A stretch of DNA of 64,000 nt from Oxalobacter paraformigenes. Lineage in GTDB: Bacteria > Pseudomonadota > Gammaproteobacteria > Burkholderiales > Burkholderiaceae_D. Made by a program: the position numbers and the translations under genes. Location: NCBI RefSeq assembly GCF_000158475.2, contig NZ_KI392031.1, positions 1,549,583 through 1,613,582 of the forward strand. The letters are read 5' to 3'. Below, piece by piece: positions 57,306 to 64,000 of the stretch. The notes under the pieces were generated by a model, which was given only the letters and a program-made list of their open reading frames with translations, did no database searches and had not been told where the DNA came from. Within the stretch, counting starts at the first letter, position 1. Every line of letters begins with the position of its first letter.

Positions 57306-58721
57306 TTACAGCGAATAATACATATCGAATTCGACAGGATGCGGCGCCATCCGGAAACGCTGGACTTCCTGCATTTTCAGCTCGATATAGGCGTCGATCA
57401 TGACATTGCTGAACACGCCGCCGCGGGTCAGGAATTCCCGATCCTTGTCCAGCGCTTCCAGCGCCTGTTCCAGCGAGGAACAGACGGTTGGAATCTGTGA
57501 ATCCTCTTCAGGGGGCAAATGATACAGATCCTTGGAAGCCGGTTCACCCGGATGAATCCGGTTCTGGATGCCGTCGAGCCCGGCCATCAGCAAGGCGGCA
57601 AAGCAGAGATACGGATTGGCTAGCGGATCAGGGAAGCGCGTTTCGACACGACGCCCCTTCGGGTTGGACACATGCGGAATCCGGATCGAGGCCGAACGGT
57701 TGCGTGCCGAATAAGCCAGTTTGACCGGCGCTTCGAAACCGGGCACAAGACGCTTGTAGGAATTGGTGCCCGGATTGGTAATCGCATTTAAAGCGCGCGC
57801 ATGCTTGATAACACCGCCAATGTAATACAACGCGAATTCAGACAAACCTGCATAGCCGTCGCCGGCAAACAGGTTTTTGCCGTTTTTCCAGATGGATTGG
57901 TGAACGTGCATGCCCGAGCCGTTATCGCCGACGATCGGTTTCGGCATGAACGTCGCCGTTTTTCCGTAAGTGTGGGCGACGTTCCAGATGATGTATTTCA
58001 TGTTCTGCGTCCAGTCGGCCCGTTCCACCAGCGTGGAAAAACGGGTGCCGATTTCATTCTGGCCCGCGCCCGCCACCTCATGGTGATGCACCTCGACCGG
58101 AATCCCCATCTGTTCCATCAGCAGACACATTTCGGAACGCATGTCCTGAAAACTGTCGACAGGCGGAACCGGGAAATAACCGCCCTTCACAGCAGGACGA
58201 TGGCCGCTGTTTCCGCCTTCCATCTTGAGTCCTGTCGACCAGGAACCCTCTTCGGAATCGATCTTGAAGAAACAGCCCGACATGTTGTTTTCCCAGCGAA
58301 CGCCGTCGAAAATAAAGAATTCCGGTTCAGGCCCGAAGAAAGCCATATCGCCGACACCGGACGACTTCAGATGCGCTTCGGCCCGTTTGGCGATGGAACG
58401 CGGATCGCGATCGTACCCCTTGCCGTCAGATGGTTCGACCACATCGCATTGCATGAAAACGGTCGCATCTTCCATAAAAGGATCGAGATTGGCTGTTGCC
58501 GGATCCGGAAACAGCAACATGTCGGACGCTTCGATCCCTTTCCAGCCGGCGACGGAAGACCCGTCGAAAGCGTGTCCTTCCTCAAACTTGTCCAGATCGA
58601 AACTGGACGCGGGAACGCTGACATGCATTTCCTTGCCTCTGGTATCGGTAAAACGAAGATCGACAAACCTGGCCTCGTTTTCCGCAATCATTTTCAAGAC
58701 GTCTTCCGCAGTCTTAGCCAT
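57306..58721 (-). CDS. glnA: Glutamine synthetase type I
   Basis: A 471-residue GSI that joins glutamate and ammonia. The start MAKTAEDV is preceded by AAGGAG; the frame upstream to 58769 is not conserved. Beta-grasp motif DGSSVAGW near residue 50, the metal Glu block [11 protein letters not shown] near 127, HVHQS in the ATP site near 270, and the adenylylation segment with Tyr in [10 protein letters not shown] near 400 are present, so it is of the GlnE-regulated type. It is controlled by a sigma-54 promoter with two NtrC sites (listed). Confidence 0.97.
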   Translation of the reverse strand: MAKTAEDVLKMIAENEARFVDLRFTDTRGKEMHVSVPASSFDLDKFEEGHAFDGSSVAGWKGIEASDMLLFPDPATANLDPFMEDATVFMQCDVVEPSDGKGYDRDPRSIAKRAEAHLKSSGVGDMAFFGPEPEFFIFDGVRWENNMSGCFFKIDSEEGSWSTGLKMEGGNSGHRPAVKGGYFPVPPVDSFQDMRSEMCLLMEQMGIPVEVHHHEVAGAGQNEIGTRFSTLVERADWTQNMKYIIWNVAHTYGKTATFMPKPIVGDNGSGMHVHQSIWKNGKNLFAGDGYAGLSEFALYYIGGVIKHARALNAITNPGTNSYKRLVPGFEAPVKLAYSARNRSASIRIPHVSNPKGRRVETRFPDPLANPYLCFAALLMAGLDGIQNRIHPGEPASKDLYHLPPEEDSQIPTVCSSLEQALEALDKDREFLTRGGVFSNVMIDAYIELKMQEVQRFRMAPHPVEFDMYYSL

Positions 58722-58800
58722 ACCATTCTCCTTAGTTAACTCTTTCCGTTTCGGCATATTTTCCGGCATTTTGCCTTATCGCAAACCCGATCTTTAAAAA

Positions 58801-58815
58801 GCATTATCCATGCCA
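58801..58815 (-). promoter_or_regulatory. Sigma-54 promoter of glnA
   Basis: On the minus strand the sequence TGGCATGGATAATGC fits the -24/-12 consensus TGGCACG-N4-TTGC, with both invariant elements (GG at -24, GC at -12) at the right 10-base spacing and two mismatches. It lies 80 bases before the glnA start. Confidence 0.75.
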
Positions 58816-58876
58816 GTTTTTCTCATCCTTTATGGAAGCCCGCTTTCCCTTTCGGGGCAACCGCTCTCACCAGGAC

Positions 58877-58892
58877 GCGCCAATCCGGTGCA
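58877..58892 (-). promoter_or_regulatory. NtrC-binding site, glnA-proximal
   Basis: On the minus strand TGCACCGGATTGGCGC matches the dyad TGCACC-N4-TGGTGCA with one mismatch in the second half. It is about 75 bases upstream of the sigma-54 promoter, on the side expected for an enhancer. Confidence 0.65.
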
Positions 58893-58907
58893 CAATCGCG
58901 CTCGCCA

Positions 58908-58923
58908 TGCACCGAAATGGTGC
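58908..58923 (-). promoter_or_regulatory. NtrC-binding site, glnA-distal
   Basis: TGCACCGAAATGGTGC is a near-perfect NtrC dyad. Its centre is 31 bases from the centre of the proximal site, about three helical turns, so two NtrC dimers could bind on one face. Confidence 0.8.
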
Positions 58924-58948
58924 GCGCGCCCATTATGCGCCACACCGG

Positions 58949-59731
58949 TCAATTCAATTGATACTTCGCCCCGATTTCGTCCAGTCCGGCAATCAGCATC
59001 CGGAAAGGCTGTTCCAGATTTTCGGGTTTTCCTTTCACGCCCATTTCCACATAATTGCTCAATCGGGTATTTCCCATATGCGGCAGACTGAAAACCCGCA
59101 CGGCAGGACAGAGCGCTTCGATTTTTTCCATCAGCGGCGTCATTTTCGCTTCCACCGCGCCATAGACGACAACCGATTTCTCCGCATACTCGGTCTGGTG
59201 GAAAAGAGGGCGGTGATAAGTGTCCAATGCCCATGAAATCATCGCTTTCGCCATTTGGGGAAAACCGGGAACGAAATAATGCGTTCCATAGGAAAAGCCC
59301 GGAATCCGGTTCACCGGATTCGGAATGATTCTGGAACCGGCCGGATATTCGCCCATCTTGAGCCGTCTGACGTTGTCCGGTGAATCGACATCGACGCGAC
59401 TGGGGTCTTTGGCCGTCTCTACCATTCTCTCGATAATTTTTATTCTCGCTTCAGGATGCAATTCAAGCGGTTTTCCCAGCGCGATCGACGCGCACTGCCT
59501 CGTGTGATCGTCCGGAGTCGAACCGATCCCCCCGCAGCAGAAAACAATATCTGAACCGGAGAAAGTTTCTCTCAGTACCGAGACAATTCTTTCCGGTTCA
59601 TCGCCGACATAACGCGCCCAGTCCAGACCCAGCCCCCGTTCTTTCAGAATCTGGACGACATTCGGAAAATGCTGGTCGCTTCTTTTGCCGGACATGATTT
59701 CGTCGCCGATAATGATAAGTCCTATTGCCAT
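58949..59731 (-). CDS. CinA-N/MoaB-type molybdopterin-binding-fold protein
   Basis: A 260-residue protein of the family annotated as competence/damage-inducible protein A or molybdopterin-binding protein. It starts with IGLIIIGDEIMSGKRSDQHF and has the nucleotide-site FCCGGIGSTPDDHTRQCAS near residue 70. It corresponds to the N-terminal domain of CinA only; the C-terminal NMN deamidase domain is missing, so pyrophosphatase or cofactor-binding roles are both possible. ATG 59731 begins the conserved part; the frame upstream is unconserved. Its stop is 26 bases from the distal NtrC site. Confidence 0.78.
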   Translation of the reverse strand: MAIGLIIIGDEIMSGKRSDQHFPNVVQILKERGLGLDWARYVGDEPERIVSVLRETFSGSDIVFCCGGIGSTPDDHTRQCASIALGKPLELHPEARIKIIERMVETAKDPSRVDVDSPDNVRRLKMGEYPAGSRIIPNPVNRIPGFSYGTHYFVPGFPQMAKAMISWALDTYHRPLFHQTEYAEKSVVVYGAVEAKMTPLMEKIEALCPAVRVFSLPHMGNTRLSNYVEMGVKGKPENLEQPFRMLIAGLDEIGAKYQLN

Positions 59732-59783
59732 GATCGATTCAATCCCGATTTCAAGAAAACATAAAAAAACCTTGCCTCGCATT

Positions 59784-59812
59784 CTGACATAATTTGCGCA
59801 AGATGGTAGTAT
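59784..59812 (+). promoter_or_regulatory. Promoter of the FKBP gene
   Basis: CTGACA (5 of 6) and TAGTAT (4 of 6) are separated by exactly 17 bases, 46 bases before the ATG. AGGTAAAAG provides the ribosome site. Confidence 0.55.
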
Positions 59813-59857
59813 CTGGAGTTTCCATTTCCATCCACGACTGAGAATGTGAGGTAAAAG

Positions 59858-60217
59858 ATGAATTTGATAACTCTGTCTTCCGGTCTTGAATACCGTGACG
59901 AAGTGATCGGTACCGGAACTGAAGCGGGAAAGGGTTCTTCTTTTGTAAAGATCCATTATACGGGCTGGCTGAGAAACGCGGACGGAACCCCTGGCAGGAA
60001 ATTCGATTGCAGCCGTGAACGGAACAAGCCGTTTACTTTCCCTCTGGGGGTCACTTATATCATTCCCGGCTGGGATCAGGGTATCAAGGGAATGAAAGTC
60101 GGCGGAAGACGCATCCTGTACATCCCCCACCGGCTTGCGTACGGTGCAAAAGGGCTTGGCAACCTGGTTCCCCCCCATTCCGATCTCATTTTCGACATCG
60201 AACTTTTATCGGCCTGA
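59858..60217 (+). CDS. FKBP-type peptidyl-prolyl isomerase
   Basis: A 119-residue single-domain cytosolic FKBP with no signal peptide. The active-site pocket residues are seen: Tyr in KIHYTGWL, Phe/Asp in KFDCSRERNKPFTF, IIPGWDQGIKGMKVGG with the Trp, and IPHRLAYGAKG. It corresponds to the short FkbP/FklB-type isomerases found in betaproteobacteria. It is monocistronic with a terminator shared with the convergent radC. Confidence 0.92.
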   Translation: MNLITLSSGLEYRDEVIGTGTEAGKGSSFVKIHYTGWLRNADGTPGRKFDCSRERNKPFTFPLGVTYIIPGWDQGIKGMKVGGRRILYIPHRLAYGAKGLGNLVPPHSDLIFDIELLSA

Positions 60218-60231
60218 TAAAAAACCGGCGG

Positions 60232-60258
60232 AAAAAAGCGGCTTAAAGCCGCTTTTTT
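60232..60258. terminator. Bidirectional terminator between the FKBP gene and radC
   Basis: A 12-bp symmetric stem AAAAAAGCGGCT / AGCCGCTTTTTT with a 3-base loop. It has A runs on one side and T runs on the other, so it works on both strands. It lies between the two convergent stops. Confidence 0.85.
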
Positions 60259-60261
60259 CTT

Positions 60262-60936
60262 CTACAAAATGCCGTACTCGGCAAACGAATAGGTATTTTT
60301 GCCGGCAACGATGATGTGATCCAGCACCCGGATATCCACCAGACCCAGCGCCTGTTTCAGGGAACGCGTCAGTGTTTTGTCCGCATTACTGGGTTCGGCC
60401 GACCCAAAAGGATGATTGTGAGCGAAAATGACATTGGCGGCATTGCGCCCCAGCGCCGCCTTGACGACTTCCCGCGGATAAACGCTGGTATGGGACAAGG
60501 TTCCGCGGAACATTTCGCTGGACTCGATTAGCTTGTTTTTGATATCGAGGAACAGCACGATAAACGATTCATGGGCCTGGCGGCTGAAATAAAGCTGAAG
60601 ATAATTCATGACCTTTTCAGACGACGTCAGCGCAATGCCGCTTTGCAGGTCTTCCGCCAGCAAGCGTCGTGCCAGTTCGAGAATGGCCTGAAGCTGTGCA
60701 TATTTTGCCGGGCCGACACCGTTCAGATCTGAAAAATCCTTCAGCCGGGCAGCGAAAAGCCCGGACAGGGAACCGAAATGCATCATGATTTCGCGCCCCA
60801 GATCGACCGCGCTTTTTCCGCTCGTGCCGGTTCGGAGAAAAATGGCGAGCAGTTCCGCATCCGACAATTGTTCCGGCCCTCCCTTGATCAAACGTTCCCT
60901 CGGCCTTTCATGCGAGGGCCAGTCTGTTATTGCCAT
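60262..60936 (-). CDS. radC: RadC family JAB/MPN-domain protein
   Basis: A 224-residue RadC/YicR protein with an N-terminal helix-hairpin-helix part ([14 protein letters not shown] near residue 25, [14 protein letters not shown] near 75) and a C-terminal JAMM metalloprotease-like domain. The zinc motif is [14 protein letters not shown] near 173-186; the usual Ser after HNHP is Phe here. The old DNA-repair role is doubtful and the real function is unknown. ATG 60936 has AGGAG upstream; the longer frame is unconserved. It is a chromosomal copy, divergent from ispH, with no mobile element near. Confidence 0.92.
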   Translation of the reverse strand: MAITDWPSHERPRERLIKGGPEQLSDAELLAIFLRTGTSGKSAVDLGREIMMHFGSLSGLFAARLKDFSDLNGVGPAKYAQLQAILELARRLLAEDLQSGIALTSSEKVMNYLQLYFSRQAHESFIVLFLDIKNKLIESSEMFRGTLSHTSVYPREVVKAALGRNAANVIFAHNHPFGSAEPSNADKTLTRSLKQALGLVDIRVLDHIIVAGKNTYSFAEYGIL

Positions 60937-61087
60937 AGTCGGAACTCCTGTCTTATCTGATAATATAAAAAACAACTGTCGGCTGATTTCCAAAGAATCG
61001 GCGCAGGTGAAAATTTTATTTCAAAATGTCCCGCATAACAAAAAAATTATATTTATAGTCTTTGCCTGTCTATTTTCCGGATTACCT

Positions 61088-62038
61088 ATGAAACTGATTC
61101 TGGCTCAGCCACGGGGTTTTTGCGCGGGGGTCAAACGCGCCATCGAAACGGTCGAACGCGCTCTCGCCCTTTTCGGCAAACCGGTTTACGTCCGTCATGA
61201 AATCGTTCACAACACGCATGTCGTCAACCGGCTGAAAAACAGGGGCGCCATCTTTATCGAAGAACTCGATGAAGTTCCGTCCGGCAGCGTACTGATCTTT
61301 TCTGCGCACGGCGTTTCGAAAGCCATACGGCAGGACGCGGAACGACGCCATCTCCGGCTTTTCGACGCCACCTGTCCGCTGGTGACGAAAGTCCATGCGG
61401 AAGTCGCCAAAATGCGGAAAGACAATTGCGAAATTATCGTCATCGGCCATAAAGGCCATCCTGAAGTGGAAGGAACGATGGGACAATCCGATTCCGGGAT
61501 GTACCTGATAAACGGAATCGACGATATCGAAAAATTGAAAGTGGAAAATCCCGAACGACTGGCCTACGTTTCCCAGACCACCCTCTCGATAGACGATACG
61601 ACAGAAATCATCGCCGCGCTGAAAAAACGTTTTCCTTCCATTGTCGAACCCAAGAAAGCGGATATCTGTTACGCCACGACAAACCGCCAGAAGGCCGTCA
61701 GGCGGCTGGCGAAAAAAACCGGGCTGATCCTGGTCGTGGGCAGCCCGAACAGTTCCAATTCCAACCGGCTCCGCGAAATGGCCGAAAAAAACGGCGCTAT
61801 CGCGTATATGGTGGACAATGCCTCGGAAATCGACCCGGACTGGCTGGCCGGCCATGACACCGTAGGCATTACGGCTGGCGCGTCGGCGCCGGAAGTTCTC
61901 GTCCGGGAAGTCGTCGATTTCCTCAAACGCTACGGCGCCGATTCGGTTGACGAGCTGGAAGGCACCGAAGAAACCTTGTCGTTTCCGCTGCCCAAGGGCC
62001 TCAAGCAGGCAAACGATTCCCCAAATAACGATTCATAA
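61088..62038 (+). CDS. ispH: 4-hydroxy-3-methylbut-2-enyl diphosphate reductase
   Basis: A 316-residue [4Fe-4S] enzyme, the last step of the MEP pathway, making IPP and DMAPP. The three cluster Cys residues are in PRGFCAGV (residue 12), FDATCPLV (near 96) and [10 protein letters not shown] (near 198). SNSNRL and the catalytic-site EGTMGQ segments are intact. The frame upstream to 60785 is not conserved. Its last 38 bases overlap the convergent glucokinase gene. It works downstream of the Dxr enzyme encoded at 9.6 kb. Confidence 0.95.
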   Translation: MKLILAQPRGFCAGVKRAIETVERALALFGKPVYVRHEIVHNTHVVNRLKNRGAIFIEELDEVPSGSVLIFSAHGVSKAIRQDAERRHLRLFDATCPLVTKVHAEVAKMRKDNCEIIVIGHKGHPEVEGTMGQSDSGMYLINGIDDIEKLKVENPERLAYVSQTTLSIDDTTEIIAALKKRFPSIVEPKKADICYATTNRQKAVRRLAKKTGLILVVGSPNSSNSNRLREMAEKNGAIAYMVDNASEIDPDWLAGHDTVGITAGASAPEVLVREVVDFLKRYGADSVDELEGTEETLSFPLPKGLKQANDSPNNDS

Positions 62039-63011
62039 GCGCCGAAACTCCCGTAAAGGCGGCAAACGTATCCCTTATGACAAAAACGGGAATCCGGGCA
62101 ACATATTCCGAAAAACGCCCTTTTTCTTCAAACCGCTTCCGGAACCCGGAATCGAAAAACCGCTCTTTCAGATGCGGAACGATTCCGCCCCCTATATACA
62201 GCCCTCCCTGAGCCCCCAAAGTCAGCGCCAGATTGCCGGAAACCGTTCCGAGCATCTGGCAGAAAACCTCAACTGTGCGGTCACACAAGCGATCCGTTCC
62301 CTGCAAGGCACTTTGGGTAATCTCATGCGCCTTAAGCGGCATAAGGGTTTTTCCCTCTATCTCGGCAAGCAGACCATAAAGGAGCTCCAGCCCCATTCCC
62401 GAAATCAGCCGTTCCGCCGAAACATGGCGATACCGCTTTTTCGCCAGCACCAGTATTTCCATTTCCAGCTCATTTGCGGGGGAAAAGGAAACGTGGCCAC
62501 CTTCCGCCTCAAGGGGAATCCAGCGATCCCCGGCCGGAATCAGGCCCGAAACGCCCAATCCCGTCCCCGCGCCGATCAGCCCGATCGCCCGGTTTTCCCT
62601 CGCTTTTTCGCCTCCGCACCGGACCAGGCTCTCTTCGGGAAGAAACGGAAGCGCCATCGCCAGGGCCGTAAAATCGTTTACCAGCAAAAAAACGTCCAGT
62701 CCGAATGCTTTCTTGATTTCGCCAATTGAAAACGTCCAGTCCGAATTTGTCATCCTGACCCGGTCTCCATCGACCGGGTTGGCAATGGCGACAGCCGCCT
62801 GCCTGACAGACAGGGCGCCTGCGGCAACGGATCCGGGCTGCGTGATATAAAAACGCAACGCGTCTTCCAGACCGGGAAAATCCCTGTTGGGATAAACAGC
62901 CGGCGCGGCGAACACGCCCGCAGCCGTTTCAATGGCAAAACGGGCATTCGTGCCGCCGACATCGCCGACCAGCCGTGGGAACATGCCGCTCGTTTCCTGT
63001 TTCATTTTCAT
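62001..63011 (-). CDS. glk: Glucokinase
   Basis: A 336-residue bacterial glucokinase of the ROK-unrelated Glk family. The ATP motif [14 protein letters not shown] is near residue 12-25, [12 protein letters not shown] near 118, the glucose-site Glu in AEGGHVSF near 172, and the GGGI(V) phosphate block near 286. Starts at 63011 or 63005 both have an A/G-rich ribosome site. The convergent overlap with ispH is 38 bases, which is unusual and may be checked against a shorter frame. Oxalate-specialist relatives use little sugar, so its role could be minor. Confidence 0.88.
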   Translation of the reverse strand: MKMKQETSGMFPRLVGDVGGTNARFAIETAAGVFAAPAVYPNRDFPGLEDALRFYITQPGSVAAGALSVRQAAVAIANPVDGDRVRMTNSDWTFSIGEIKKAFGLDVFLLVNDFTALAMALPFLPEESLVRCGGEKARENRAIGLIGAGTGLGVSGLIPAGDRWIPLEAEGGHVSFSPANELEMEILVLAKKRYRHVSAERLISGMGLELLYGLLAEIEGKTLMPLKAHEITQSALQGTDRLCDRTVEVFCQMLGTVSGNLALTLGAQGGLYIGGGIVPHLKERFFDSGFRKRFEEKGRFSEYVARIPVFVIRDTFAAFTGVSALMNRYLGNRLPA

Positions 63012-63163
63012 TTCCTGCCTTTCCTTTTTGCCACCCCCGGTAACAGACAAACCGCCTTCCCGCAGAACCGGCGAAAAAATTCACGAACGACACGATCGTC
63101 CGTGTCTGAACGGGCTTTTTTCCGAAACCGGCCGGGAACAAGCCTTTTCCGGCCAACACAGTA

Positions 63164-63172
63164 TGATAAAAT
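63164..63172 (+). promoter_or_regulatory. Extended -10 promoter of yebC
   Basis: TGATAAAAT fits the extended -10 consensus TGnTATAAT with one mismatch, 40 bases before the ATG. No good -35 is seen, which such promoters tolerate. Confidence 0.5.
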
Positions 63173-63211
63173 TTATTGTCGATTTAGCTAACACTACATG
63201 GAAAGAATACG

Positions 63212-63940
63212 ATGTCCGGACATAGTAAATGGGCCAATATTAAACACAAAAAAGCGGCAACCGACGCAAAACGTGGAAAAATTTGGACAAGATTGATCAA
63301 GGAAATCACCGTCGCCGCCCGCATGGGAGGAGGCGATATCAACAGCAATCCCCGCCTTCGTCTGGCTGCCGACAAGGCGGCGGCGGCCAATATGCCGAAA
63401 GAAAATGTGCAACGCGCCATTGCCCGTGGAACCGGCACCCTCGATGGGGTCAACTACGAAGAAGTCCGCTACGAAGGTTACGGCATCAACGGAGCGGCCA
63501 TTATCGTCGATTGTCTGACAGACAACCGTGTCCGGACCGTATCCGAAGTCCGTCACGCCTTTTCCAAGTTCGGCGGCAATATGGGCACCGAAGGTTCGGT
63601 TTCCTTTCAGTTCAAGCATTGCGGCCAGCTTTTTTTCGCGCCCGGAACCGATGAAGACGCGTTGATGGAAGTCGCTCTTGAAGCGGGAGCTGAAGATATC
63701 GTCAGCGACGAGGAAGGCGGTTTTGAGGTCATTTGCGCTCCCGCCGATTTCGCGCAGGTCAAGGAAGCGCTCGAAAAAGCCGGTTTCAAACCGGAAATGG
63801 CGGAAATCGTCATGCGTCCGGATTCGGAAACCGAATTTACCGGCCCGGATGCCGAGAAAATGCAAAAGCTGCTCGATGCGCTGGAAAACCTCGACGACGT
63901 GCAGGAAGTCTATACCAATGCCGTCATAGAGGAAGAATAA
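63212..63940 (+). CDS. yebC: YebC/PmpR family transcription/translation factor
   Basis: A 242-residue protein that starts with the family signature [21 protein letters not shown] (residues 2-22). It continues with [16 protein letters not shown] near 60 and [18 protein letters not shown] near 87. YebC proteins act as DNA-binding regulators, and some are reported to help ribosomes at proline stretches. It is the first gene after the glk gap, and in many betaproteobacteria it precedes purine biosynthesis genes, which would be beyond the window. The 3' flank has no visible terminator in the last 60 bases. Confidence 0.95.
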   Translation: MSGHSKWANIKHKKAATDAKRGKIWTRLIKEITVAARMGGGDINSNPRLRLAADKAAAANMPKENVQRAIARGTGTLDGVNYEEVRYEGYGINGAAIIVDCLTDNRVRTVSEVRHAFSKFGGNMGTEGSVSFQFKHCGQLFFAPGTDEDALMEVALEAGAEDIVSDEEGGFEVICAPADFAQVKEALEKAGFKPEMAEIVMRPDSETEFTGPDAEKMQKLLDALENLDDVQEVYTNAVIEEE

Positions 63941-64000
63941 AGGCCGTTTTCACCTTTTTCTTGCCACGTTTGATTAACCGTTTAAAGCGTTCGATTCGAT

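Noticed and set aside
1..64000. tRNA, rRNA, CRISPR array, transposase or integrase genes
   Set aside because: I looked for them by eye in all gaps and found none; short RNA genes could still be missed without a covariance search.

Overview
This window is a chromosomal segment of a betaproteobacterium, most likely Oxalobacteraceae (Burkholderiales) and possibly Oxalobacter itself. The evidence for the class is gene order: rpsB-tsf-pyrH-frr-uppS-cdsA-dxr-rseP-bamA-skp-lpxD-fabZ-lpxA-lpxB-rnhB, tig-clpP-clpX-lon, prfB-lysS and glnA-ntrB-ntrC. The genus is an inference from protein character and moderate GC; no rRNA or marker search was possible. Coding density is high. I see no tRNA, rRNA, insertion sequence, prophage or CRISPR array.

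Region by region. 1-1.05 kb: the 3' end of ppsR (PEP synthase regulator) converging on a PIG-L family deacetylase. 1.1-15.5 kb, minus strand: one long envelope and translation block running from rpsB/tsf/pyrH/frr through isoprenoid carrier and phospholipid synthesis (uppS, cdsA, dxr) and outer-membrane assembly (rseP, bamA, skp) to lipid A synthesis (lpxD, fabZ, lpxA, lpxB) and rnhB. 15.8-17.3 kb: NAD(P)HX repair enzyme. 17.4-23.4 kb, minus: the protein quality-control set lon, clpX, clpP, tig. 23.8-26.8 kb, plus: a cluster of redox and Fe-S genes (7Fe ferredoxin, thioredoxin-reductase-like ferredoxin-NADP reductase, an unlinked RnfB/RsxB-like protein, endonuclease III). 26.8-28.9 kb, minus: scpB and an unusually long RluB-type pseudouridine synthase. 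29.4-38.2 kb: one giant gene for a cyclic beta-1,2-glucan synthase-like protein (2935 aa). 38.4-44.2 kb, plus: YeiH-family transporter, exonuclease III, AEC transporter, prfB (with the programmed +1 frameshift) and lysS. 44.5-49.5 kb, plus: a Dps-like protein followed by gadB-glsA-gadC, a glutamine/glutamate-dependent acid-resistance cassette. 49.5-54.4 kb: a large FtsX-like ABC permease without an ATPase gene next to it, a COG2509-type FAD protein and an NlpC/P60 hydrolase. 54.6-58.8 kb, minus: ntrC, ntrB, glnA, with a readable sigma-54 promoter and two NtrC-type enhancer sites upstream of glnA. 58.9-64 kb: MoaB/CinA-N-like protein, FKBP isomerase, radC, ispH, glucokinase and yebC.

How the genes work together: most of the window is conserved housekeeping. 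The accessory-looking parts are the giant glucan synthase with a long hairpin-rich leader, the gad/glutaminase cassette beside dps (acid and oxidative stress survival), and small intergenic elements: inverted repeats, a possible gene remnant at 44.2-44.4 kb and a possible 42-codon ORF at 23.5 kb. I did not find a clearly unprecedented system. The best candidates for follow-up are the glucan synthase locus, the remnant ORF and the paired inverted repeats upstream of the NlpC/P60 gene.
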